NCBI GenBank assembly: GCA_964568585.1
Contig: CAZMQI010000005.1
Coordinates: 21,670-85,669, forward strand
Origin: RGZA01 sp964568585
GTDB lineage: Bacteria; Pseudomonadota; Alphaproteobacteria; UBA9219; RGZA01
Direction: 5' to 3'
DNA length: 64,000 nt
In this document: positions 40,869 to 48,951 of the stretch, in pieces
How the letters are laid out: every line of letters begins with the position of its first letter
Position numbering within the stretch: the first letter of the stretch is position 1
Program-made: the position numbers and the translations under genes
The notes under the pieces: model-generated
What the model was told of the DNA's origin: nothing
Databases searched by the model: none
What the model saw: the letters and a program-made list of their open reading frames with translations, nothing else

Positions 40869-43800
40869 TTAAGCTGCCGCCAATGCCGGTGCCCAATGTT
40901 CACGCTTGGCGCGCAGTTGCACACGCTTAGTGCCCATCGAATGGTCAGATGCGCCATCATAAATCTGGTGGCCTGAAAGTCCGCGCGAAATTCCGGCAAG
41001 TCGCCACATATAAGCGGCATCACTGCTATACGGTTGCTCAGGTGTCTGGATAGCGTGGGTATACAATGTTTCACGAGCGAGGCGCGAGAAGTGCTGCATG
41101 CGTTCGCCCATACCCATCTGTTCATCAATATGTTGCATGGTGATTTTGCGGATTAAGAACGATAGCTTATTGCATGTCTGCGGATTGGGATTCGCTAATT
41201 CATTCTTGCTGATGAATCCTTCGGGAATTTCAACGCCCTTTGCCTGCAAATAGGGAATTGCCGCACCCACAATATCCAATGGCAGGCTTTCCTTGAAATA
41301 CTTCATCGTCTCGTCGCTGACCTTTGGCGCGCCACGTTGTTCACGTTGCTCCAACAAATCCACCGTGCGCTGGATATTGCTAATCGCTACGCCAAACGCG
41401 GGGAAATCGGCGACCGCAGCGCGGTAAATCGGTGATACGCGGTAAAGGGTTTGTAGGCCTTTAGGCGTTAATGCGCCGTTTTCAAAAATCACTACATCAT
41501 CGCCACAGGTCGCTTGTGCATCGCGTAGTAATTCTGCGCGAAGATCAGCGCGACTTGCATAAAGCTGGTTGATGTATTTTGCCATATGTCGCATCGGCAA
41601 TACGCCAAAGCCAATACCCATATCCAATCCTGTGGTGGTAAAACCAATGGTACGCATATCGCCGGGTGCAACCGGTTTGGTATTGGGGAATACGTCCTTG
41701 ATGCCGCCACTTTCGCTACGGCCTTGGCGTGAACCCGGATTATTGAACGTGTGGTTCACATCATAAAAGCCAACTTCGCCCATCACCTTGCCCAGCTGGT
41801 TTTGTGCACCGTAATGGTTTTCGATATAATCTTCGATGGAGTTATCAATTGCTTCGTTCAATGCGTGTTCGCGGCCATAATTCCATGATGCGCCATTGCC
41901 CTTGGATTTTTTGATCAGCTCCAATGCATTGCGTGCCACTAATGTGGTCTGCAACCGCTGAAAGCGTTCGCCAAGGCGCAGTTCGGGATTATCGCCGCCT
42001 TGATGTGTATCTTCCATCCAATCCGCTAAATTCGCGTCTTTTGCAAAGGCCGTGGTAGAACGAACACCCCCGCGTGCCGTATCGCTTTTGCTGCCGCCAT
42101 GGAACTGGCGCACATGATACGCGGTTGGGCGTTCATTCATTGCCTTTAAAATACCCGACACTTCCTCGGGTTTAATTTTTCCATCACGCACATAGGCTTG
42201 CAGAATCTTGGGGAATAATTCCTTCATGCCCGGCACCAGCAAATTGGCCTGATCATAAATATTGCTGCGCGCACGCGATAAATCGCCGCGACGCATGCAA
42301 TCACTATGCGCGAACTGGATCTTCAACAGGTTTACGATTTTGGTGGGATCACCATTTGCCAACTCCCACATATGGTCACGCCATGCGCGTTGCTTAAACA
42401 CGTCTTCGAAAATCGGCACCGCCTGCGTCAAGGTTTCAATATCTTCCAGCAATGGCACAATCACCATATTCACGCCGGTGATTTTAGAAACCAATAATGT
42501 CTCCATCATCTGCAATGCGCCTTGGCATTCCGCCAGAACATGGTCGGTAATCAGCCCGTCTTGCAACGCGCCCACTTCAAAGCGCTGCAGCGTATGAAGT
42601 GTAATGATATCAGGGTCTTTGGCACTGTAATATCGCATCTGATCGCCTGTTTTGCCTTCGGCCTTCAACCGCGCAAAGAAGCTTGTCTTCAATGCTTCCA
42701 ACCCATCACCGCCCTTGGCCAACGCGCTGTTCAGCAGCGCAAGTTTTTGTGCTTTTTCCAGTCCCGCATAATCATTAATCGCGTAACCGAATAGCGAGGT
42801 GTCGTCGTTCAGCAACGTTGCCATCACGGGTTCATATACTTCTGCTGTTTCACGCAAATGGAAATTCAGCAGTCCTAAACCCACCATGTTGGATTTGCGA
42901 ATTAGTGAAAGTGCGGCGCTCTGCTGCGCGCCGTGCGTGCCATGATACACTGCTGTGAGCGACTGTTGGAATTTCGCATTTACGTCGTTGATGTTGCCAC
43001 CATCTACCGCATACACATTTTTAATGGCTGCTAACGCGCTTTCATATTCTTCGCGTGTTAATGGCAAATCGATACCATCACCTGCACCAGCAACGCGCTT
43101 CAGCAATGGCTCGATAATATTGGCCATTTGCGCGTGTTTGGCCTCCAGATAATCATTCCAGCTACCGCCATCCGGCGCGCCTTCTACCACCAATCCGCTA
43201 TCTTTTAATTGTTGTGCATACAGCTCTGCCGCTTTGTGGCGGAACAACAAGGTCGCAAGCATCAAATGTTCAGAACGGATATTGTTGTTACCGTCCTTAT
43301 CGCCCATGGTCCATGTCGCAAAACGCATGCTCAGTTTGGTCAGCAAACGTTCTTGCGCGTCATAATTATAAGGCAAAATTTTTGCATCCGATAAACGCTG
43401 CATCGCGTTATCGTTCTTGCGGTAAATCTCATCGATGTTACGCGAAAAATCATCGGTGATATCCGCGAGCGTCGCCATGATTTCGCCAAGCGGTGATAAA
43501 TTCGCCAAATTGCCTTCTTCATCCTTGAACGTTAAATCGGCTTCCTTCATGCGCTTTAATGCTTCAAACGCTTCACCGCGACCGTTCACATAATCCAGCA
43601 ACAAATGGGTTTCACCGGCACTCACGCGCCGTGTCATTTCGCGGTGCGCCAATGCAAATACGCGGCGCGTATCAGTAAAGGCGGCAGTTGTATAACGCGT
43701 CGGGTGTGATGTGGAAACCGACGTTACCACTGGCGCTGCCAATGCTGCGCGCATTTCTGGACCACTCTTAATCTCGCCAATGCGGATGATTTCGCTCAGA

Positions 43801-44294
43801 TAATGCTCAAGCCCTTCAGGAATAATATTGGAAAAATCAACCGAACCTCGTCCATGGGTGGCAATATAATCAAAGACATGGTCACGTTCGGGGCGCGCAT
43901 CTTCCACCACATTGTCATGGCTGTGGGGCGCGGCGACTTTCACCACTTGCCCGACAAACACCACATGTTCCATCACGCGGCGCATGCGCGCGGGTTCGTT
44001 TTTGTATTTCTGGAACACCGTATCAAACACCGCATGGCGGCGCGCATCTTGGGCTTTTTCAAAGCCATATAGATTATTCAAAAAATCTGCATCGCCGAAT
44101 TCCTGCGCGCCATATACGCTGCTATCCAGAACAGGCGCGATGAGTTCATCGGCAATCGCTTCCAAATCAGGAATGAAATCTGCATCTTCTGGAGGAACGA
44201 TGTGTGAAAGGATGGGTGCGATAAACACCTTGGCGGTTCTGGCCTGGTAATAGGAGCGCAAATCTTCATTCGAAATTCCATCAAGCACAGGCAT
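40869..44294 (-). CDS. Divergent phosphoenolpyruvate carboxylase-like protein
   Basis: From ATG 44294 (AAGGAAT just upstream) the protein has 1141 residues, longer than the usual 880-960. PEPC motifs are recognisable but altered: VSTSHPTRYTTAAFTDTRR with the catalytic His near 197 (for TAHPTE), TMGDKDGNNNI at 330-339 (for GGDRDGNPNVT), PLLEDIETL at 614-622 (for LFETIEDL), AHSDCMRRGDLSRAR (for GYSDSxKDAGR) and FHGGSKSDTARGG at 731-743 (for FHGRGGSIGRGG). It should carboxylate PEP to oxaloacetate if active. The changes near the SDS and FHG motifs make this uncertain. The carboxyltransferase-like gene follows on the same strand. Confidence 0.7.
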   Translation of the reverse strand: MPVLDGISNEDLRSYYQARTAKVFIAPILSHIVPPEDADFIPDLEAIADELIAPVLDSSVYGAQEFGDADFLNNLYGFEKAQDARRHAVFDTVFQKYKNEPARMRRVMEHVVFVGQVVKVAAPHSHDNVVEDARPERDHVFDYIATHGRGSVDFSNIIPEGLEHYLSEIIRIGEIKSGPEMRAALAAPVVTSVSTSHPTRYTTAAFTDTRRVFALAHREMTRRVSAGETHLLLDYVNGRGEAFEALKRMKEADLTFKDEEGNLANLSPLGEIMATLADITDDFSRNIDEIYRKNDNAMQRLSDAKILPYNYDAQERLLTKLSMRFATWTMGDKDGNNNIRSEHLMLATLLFRHKAAELYAQQLKDSGLVVEGAPDGGSWNDYLEAKHAQMANIIEPLLKRVAGAGDGIDLPLTREEYESALAAIKNVYAVDGGNINDVNAKFQQSLTAVYHGTHGAQQSAALSLIRKSNMVGLGLLNFHLRETAEVYEPVMATLLNDDTSLFGYAINDYAGLEKAQKLALLNSALAKGGDGLEALKTSFFARLKAEGKTGDQMRYYSAKDPDIITLHTLQRFEVGALQDGLITDHVLAECQGALQMMETLLVSKITGVNMVIVPLLEDIETLTQAVPIFEDVFKQRAWRDHMWELANGDPTKIVNLLKIQFAHSDCMRRGDLSRARSNIYDQANLLVPGMKELFPKILQAYVRDGKIKPEEVSGILKAMNERPTAYHVRQFHGGSKSDTARGGVRSTTAFAKDANLADWMEDTHQGGDNPELRLGERFQRLQTTLVARNALELIKKSKGNGASWNYGREHALNEAIDNSIEDYIENHYGAQNQLGKVMGEVGFYDVNHTFNNPGSRQGRSESGGIKDVFPNTKPVAPGDMRTIGFTTTGLDMGIGFGVLPMRHMAKYINQLYASRADLRAELLRDAQATCGDDVVIFENGALTPKGLQTLYRVSPIYRAAVADFPAFGVAISNIQRTVDLLEQREQRGAPKVSDETMKYFKESLPLDIVGAAIPYLQAKGVEIPEGFISKNELANPNPQTCNKLSFLIRKITMQHIDEQMGMGERMQHFSRLARETLYTHAIQTPEQPYSSDAAYMWRLAGISRGLSGHQIYDGASDHSMGTKRVQLRAKREHWAPALAAA

Positions 44295-44454
44295 ATTCCT
44301 TAAAAAATAAATCACTGAATTCTGGTGTTCAAAATGCTTCCACTTAAAACTAACCAACCCAACTGCCTTAAACCTTAGCCGCTAAACCTTGCAACTAAAG
44401 AGCGTTATTTTGCAGTTGCAAAATGCCTTATAAACGACCAGAAAAGCCTTAAAA

Positions 44455-44928
44455 ATGAGCATCGATAAGCCACACGCCAGCATCGCCTTGTACCAGCCTG
44501 ATATGCCCCAGAATTGCGGAGCAATCATGCGGCTTTGTGCCTGTTTCGGGGTACCGCTCGATTTAATCGAGCCCTTCGGCTTTGTCTGGGATGACGCAAA
44601 GGTTAAGCGCGTCGCCATGGATTATATTAACTTTGTGAATATGACCCGCCATAAGGATTGGGAAGCCTTCAGATCTGCCAAACAAGGCAAGCGGCTTATC
44701 TTACTTTCAACCAAAGCCGCCATTCCATACACCGAATTTCAATTCCAGCCGAATGATGTGCTACTATTGGGTCGTGAAAGCGCAGGCGTACCCGACGAGG
44801 TGCATGGACAAGTTGACGCACGCATCGTTATCCCGTTGCAAAAAGGCCTGCGTTCTTTAAATGTGGGGATGTCAGCAGCTATCGTGTTAAGCGAAGCGCT
44901 CAGACAAATAAAAAATGCGACAGATTAA
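44455..44928 (+). CDS. trmL: tRNA (cytidine/uridine-2'-O-)-methyltransferase TrmL
   Basis: The 157-residue SPOUT protein starts with SIALYQPDMPQNCGAIMRLCACFGVPLDLIEPFGF, then DVLLLGRESAGVPDEVHGQVDARIVIPLQKGLRSLNVGMSAAIVLSEALRQ, which form the knotted SAM-binding site. Length and motifs match TrmL, which methylates the ribose of position 34 of tRNA-Leu isoacceptors. It is divergent from the PEPC-like gene and followed 39 bases later by hemF, so the pair may form an operon. Confidence 0.92.
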   Translation: MSIDKPHASIALYQPDMPQNCGAIMRLCACFGVPLDLIEPFGFVWDDAKVKRVAMDYINFVNMTRHKDWEAFRSAKQGKRLILLSTKAAIPYTEFQFQPNDVLLLGRESAGVPDEVHGQVDARIVIPLQKGLRSLNVGMSAAIVLSEALRQIKNATD

Positions 44929-44967
44929 AACGTGACAAACCAAAGTTTGAAAAACGAGAAGTAGCCA

Positions 44968-45879
44968 ATGGAACAGTCCCGCATCAAACCCATCACTGCC
45001 ACCGTTCATACCTTCCCCACACAGGAACAAAAAGAACGCGCAGCCATCTGGTTCAAAGAATTGCGCGATAAAATCTGCGCCGAACTGGAAGCTATCGAAG
45101 ATGAATACGCCCGAGCAGTTACGCCGCAAGGCGCAGAGCAGTCGCGCTTCGCAAGAAAAGCATGGGATAGAAGTACGCCCGACAATTTGCCTGGCGGCGG
45201 CGGTGTGATGAGCAAAATCTATGGCCGTGTCTTTGAAAAAGGCGGCGTCAATATCTCCACCACTTTTGGGCATTTCTCCCCTGAATTCAGAACGCAGATT
45301 CCGGGCGCTGCCGAAACCGGCGCATTCTGGGCCAGCGGCATCAGTCTGGTCATTCACCCGACCAATCCGAATGTACCACCCGTGCATATGAACACACGGC
45401 ACATCGTCACCACGCGCGGCTGGTTTGGCGGCGGGGCTGATTTAAATCCGATATTGCCAAAGGAAGAAGATACCAAGGCGTTTCATGCGCGTTTGAAACA
45501 GGCCTGCGATGCACATGGTAACGATTATTACGAAAAATACGCCGCATGGTGCGATGAATATTTCTTCAATAAACACCGCAATGAACCGCGCGGCGTGGGC
45601 GGCATTTTTTATGATTACCATGATAGCGGTGATTGGGATGCGGATTTCAAATTCACGCAGGATGTAGGTCTTGCCTTCCTCGACATCTATCCAAAGCTGG
45701 TTCGCAAGCATATGTATGACGCGTTCACACCGGAAGATAAACAGCAGCAAAGCATTAAACGTGGCCGCTATGCCGAATTCAATCTGGTCTATGATCGTGG
45801 CACGAAATTCGGCCTGATGACTGGTGGCAATACCGAAGCGATATTGATGAGCCTTCCGCCCGAAGCGAAGTGGATTTAA
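44968..45879 (+). CDS. hemF: Oxygen-dependent coproporphyrinogen III oxidase
   Basis: The 303-residue protein converts coproporphyrinogen III to protoporphyrinogen IX with oxygen. Family motifs are GGGGVMSKIYGRVFEKGGVNISTTFGHFSPEFR, ASGISLVIHPTNPNVPPVHMNTRHI, WFGGGADLNPILP, GVGGIFYDYHDSGDW and RYAEFNLVYDRGTKFGL. The length is close to the family's 300. Residues about 47-59 (YARAVTPQGAEQS) come from a palindromic element at 45109-45147, placed in frame where other HemF proteins have a short loop before the F/W-x-R segment. The downstream gene on the other strand overlaps it by four bases. Confidence 0.96.
   Translation: MEQSRIKPITATVHTFPTQEQKERAAIWFKELRDKICAELEAIEDEYARAVTPQGAEQSRFARKAWDRSTPDNLPGGGGVMSKIYGRVFEKGGVNISTTFGHFSPEFRTQIPGAAETGAFWASGISLVIHPTNPNVPPVHMNTRHIVTTRGWFGGGADLNPILPKEEDTKAFHARLKQACDAHGNDYYEKYAAWCDEYFFNKHRNEPRGVGGIFYDYHDSGDWDADFKFTQDVGLAFLDIYPKLVRKHMYDAFTPEDKQQQSIKRGRYAEFNLVYDRGTKFGLMTGGNTEAILMSLPPEAKWI
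45109..45147. repeat. Palindromic element inside hemF (degenerate type 1)
   Basis: GCCCGAGCAGTTACGCC-GCAA-GGCGCAGAGC preserves the left arm, hairpin and CAGAGC of the type 1 copies, with changes (GCGGTTG to GCAGTTA). It ends GTCGCGC, as in the type 2 copies. It is translated in the plus orientation into about 13 residues of HemF. Confidence 0.65.
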
Positions 45880-46805
45880 GTGATATTTGCAGAATGGTAT
45901 GGGCAAACAGCGCGTTGTGCGCGCGATGCCATTTCATCCCGAAAACGCGCGGCACATATTTGCACGGTTTCGATTAATTCCTCGCGGTTGGCATTCACAT
46001 AAGGCGCAATATGCTGGTGTAACCGCCACAAATTTAGGCCTGACACGACTATACCACCCTCATCACGGTCACGCATGGATTGCTTGTGGGCATACCCAAA
46101 CGGGCATACACCGCCACGCTGGGTGAATAATTTTGCATCATGGGTATAACGGTCAATCGCCATAAAATCCGCCAAAGTAAATGTACCCAATTCGCGCCCT
46201 TCTCTAGCGGCGAAATGATGGTGTACCAACACATATTGAAACAGCATGGCATGCACAAAAAAATCCTGATTGCCCATCGTGACGTTGTTCAATTTTTTAA
46301 AAATTGTGCCAATGCGTTCTTTGCTTGCATCATCCGCCAGCGCTACGACACTTCGCTCCAGTGCGCTCACATAATGTCCATAAAAATTCTGTGCATGCGC
46401 AATGGTTATAAAAATATGCGGATTGCGTTCCAACACATTGAAAATATCAACAAGGTCTGCATGGGTTGTGCGCGCATCCAGCAATAATTCGCTTTTGTCT
46501 TTGGCGGGATTAAAGGGTGCGTTTTCTCCATTAAAATAAGGGATTTTGGTAAAAGTAAATTCCAGCTGTGTCTTGTGCCGTACCAATAATTCGCTATCCA
46601 GCTCGGGGGCGGCTTGCAAATAATCGCGTAATTCGCCACGCACCACCGGCGCATAAAACACCGCGTCCAGAAATTTTTTCCAGTTCTCCCGTGAAACCTT
46701 CCCGCCCACGAAAAAACCATCTGGCACAATGCTATCCGCGCTTTTATCCAACAATAGCGGATAAAGCCGTGCCGCCAGACTTTCCATGGTTTGCTGTTGC
46801 GCCAT
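45876..46805 (-). CDS. Protein of unknown function
   Basis: The 309-residue soluble protein (about 303 if it begins at the second Met) has no signal peptide and no recognised domain. It contains several His-rich spots (VLVHHHFAAREGRELG, HAQNFYGHYV) and Cys near the end (GGVCPFGYAHKQ, QICAARF, AVCPYHSANIT). The CPFG and CPYH pairs could bind metal, but this is weak. Length, codon use and conserved-looking helix patterns indicate a real gene. It lies downstream of the polyamine genes on the same strand, with only 36 bases between it and aguB, so they could be cotranscribed. Confidence 0.6.
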   Translation of the reverse strand: MAQQQTMESLAARLYPLLLDKSADSIVPDGFFVGGKVSRENWKKFLDAVFYAPVVRGELRDYLQAAPELDSELLVRHKTQLEFTFTKIPYFNGENAPFNPAKDKSELLLDARTTHADLVDIFNVLERNPHIFITIAHAQNFYGHYVSALERSVVALADDASKERIGTIFKKLNNVTMGNQDFFVHAMLFQYVLVHHHFAAREGRELGTFTLADFMAIDRYTHDAKLFTQRGGVCPFGYAHKQSMRDRDEGGIVVSGLNLWRLHQHIAPYVNANREELIETVQICAARFRDEMASRAQRAVCPYHSANIT

Positions 46806-46841
46806 ATGCGCGGCCTCTGAACAAAGGTTTAAAAAATAAAC

Positions 46842-47699
46842 TTAACTAAAACTTTTTGCGTATAAATCGGGGCGACGATCGCGGAAGAAACCCCAATCCG
46901 CGCGGTATTGTTCGATCATTTTTAAATCGAATTCCTGCACTAAAATGCCGGTATCATCCTTGCCGAATTCTTTGACCAAATTGCCTGCTTGGTCAGCAAT
47001 AAACGAATGGCCGTAAAATTGCTGCTTCACGCCATCATTATCTTCAAGGCCGATGCGGTTGGATGCGATGACCGGCACAGCATTGCTCACCGCATGGCCT
47101 TGCATCGCGCGTTGCCATGGCGCATGGGTATCAAGATTTTTATCGTAAGGTTCGGAACCAATCGCGGTTGGGTAGAACAGCAATTCCGCGCCTTCATTCA
47201 TCATTGCACGCGCGCATTCGGGGTACCATTGGTCCCAACAAATACCAACGCCTATCGTCGCGAATTTTGTCTTCCAAGCCTTGAAACCGGTGTCACCAGG
47301 GCGGAAATAATATTTTTCCATGTAACCGGGGCCATCGGGGATATGGCTTTTGCGGTATACGCCCAAAATGCTTCCATCCGCATCAGCAATTGCCACACTG
47401 TTGAAATAACGATGGGACTCTTTTTCAAAAAAAGAGATGGGAATGACCACCTTCAATTCGGCAGCCAGTTTTTGAAGCGCAATGACGCATGGGTGCTCAT
47501 TCACGCTATACGCCGTTTCAAACCATTTTGGGTTTTGCTGCGTGCAGAAATAAATGCCTTGGAACAATTCAGATGGAAGAATAATCTGCGCGCCTTGTTT
47601 AGCTGCTTCACGCACCAGCTTTTCAGTTGTTGCAATGTTGGCGCGCATATCCTGGCCAAACTGGCCTTGTAATGCTGCGACGGTGACGTTGCGTGTCAT
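46842..47699 (-). CDS. aguB: N-carbamoylputrescine amidase
   Basis: The 285-residue nitrilase-family enzyme has the catalytic triad E44 (PSELF), K117 (YRKSHIPDGPGYMEKYYFRPG) and C154 (GICWDQWYPE). The long GPGYMEKYYF segment is characteristic of AguB-type enzymes. It hydrolyses N-carbamoylputrescine to putrescine, CO2 and ammonia. The start codon overlaps the stop codon of aguA by four bases, which gives the two steps of the agmatine route together. Confidence 0.95.
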   Translation of the reverse strand: MTRNVTVAALQGQFGQDMRANIATTEKLVREAAKQGAQIILPSELFQGIYFCTQQNPKWFETAYSVNEHPCVIALQKLAAELKVVIPISFFEKESHRYFNSVAIADADGSILGVYRKSHIPDGPGYMEKYYFRPGDTGFKAWKTKFATIGVGICWDQWYPECARAMMNEGAELLFYPTAIGSEPYDKNLDTHAPWQRAMQGHAVSNAVPVIASNRIGLEDNDGVKQQFYGHSFIADQAGNLVKEFGKDDTGILVQEFDLKMIEQYRADWGFFRDRRPDLYAKSFS

Positions 47700-48718
47700 A
47701 ACGGCTCCTGCTGGGTGATGCAGTGGAACGACCCACCGCCTGCACCATCACTGCCCAATAATCCTGTAGATGATACGCCGACGACCTTACGGTCAGGAAA
47801 TACTTTCTGCAATGCATCCAATGCGGCTTGCTGGGTAGGTGTACCATAGACAGGCACTACCACCACGCTATTGCCGATGATGAAATTCATATGTGATGCT
47901 GGCGAAATCGCACCAAGCTTGTCGTGATATAGCCCGACGCCCGGGATGCGAATGACTTCCAGCTTGGTGCCCGTCGCATCAGTTGCATGTTCCAATGTGT
48001 TTGCAATCTGGTTTAACGTAGCTGCATTCGGGTCATCATCTCCAACAGGTGCTTGGCACACCACGCGCCCGGGCGCCACAAAGCGCGCGATGTTATCAAT
48101 GTGTCCATCGGTGTGGTCATTCAATAACCCTTCATCAATCCAGATGATTTTCTTGGCACCCAATGCGCGTGCTAATTCGGTTTCTGCTTGCTGCTTGGTC
48201 CAGCCATTGCGGTTGGGGTTTAGAACGGTTTGCGCGGTGGTCAGCACGGTGCCTTGGCCATCATGGTCAACCGCGCCGCCTTCCAGCACAAAATCAAAAT
48301 GCTTAGCGGGCTTTTCGGCAAGCTTCACGATCGTATCGCCCACCGTTGCATCATCCGGCAAATTATACTTACCGCCCCAGCTATTGGTTTTAAACCGCAG
48401 CGCGATTTTGGATGCTGCTTGTGCAGCAAAAATCGGCCCTGTATCACGCAGCCATATATCGCCATATTGCGCCGGGATTAATTCTGCACTATTGCCGATC
48501 ATATCTTGCGCGGACGTCATCGCGTCATCGCCCCCCATGGAAGTATTGACAAGGACACGCACCTTGTTGGTAGGCGCAAGCGCATGCACCATCGCCGCCA
48601 CGTCTTTGCGTGGCGAGTCTAAATCACCGTTCCATTCATCGGCGTTCGCTGGCCATGCAGTCCATATCGCGCGCTGTTTTGCCCATTCGGCAGGAATTAA
48701 TATGTCTTCGTTGTTCAT
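47696..48718 (-). CDS. aguA: Agmatine deiminase
   Basis: The 340-residue peptidyl-arginine deiminase family enzyme converts agmatine to N-carbamoylputrescine. Family motifs are AIWTAWPANADEWNGDLDS, DIWLRDTGPIF, EGGAVDHDGQGTVLTT, HTDGHIDNIARFV and the catalytic GGGSFHCITQQ, with C333. It is the first gene of the aguA-aguB operon. Agmatine would need arginine decarboxylase, which is not in the window; the ornithine/lysine decarboxylase gene lies 233 bases upstream on the same strand. The 48719-48951 space has no other gene. Confidence 0.96.
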   Translation of the reverse strand: MNNEDILIPAEWAKQRAIWTAWPANADEWNGDLDSPRKDVAAMVHALAPTNKVRVLVNTSMGGDDAMTSAQDMIGNSAELIPAQYGDIWLRDTGPIFAAQAASKIALRFKTNSWGGKYNLPDDATVGDTIVKLAEKPAKHFDFVLEGGAVDHDGQGTVLTTAQTVLNPNRNGWTKQQAETELARALGAKKIIWIDEGLLNDHTDGHIDNIARFVAPGRVVCQAPVGDDDPNAATLNQIANTLEHATDATGTKLEVIRIPGVGLYHDKLGAISPASHMNFIIGNSVVVVPVYGTPTQQAALDALQKVFPDRKVVGVSSTGLLGSDGAGGGSFHCITQQEPL

Positions 48719-48951
48719 CGTTCAGACACTTAGATGGTTAATGCGTTGTATGTGATATTCGCGGCGAAATTAGAAGGTAATTACTTGCGGTGCAATCGTG
48801 TATTTTATGCGAAACGCGCGCAAAAACGGACGGCAAAGGCGCCGAAAAATCATGGGAAAAAACATGAGTAAACTGAGATTTAAAATGCAGGCATGGCTAG
48901 TGCTGGTGAATTCGCAACCACCCAAAGCGCGAGCACCTAGAATGCTACCGC

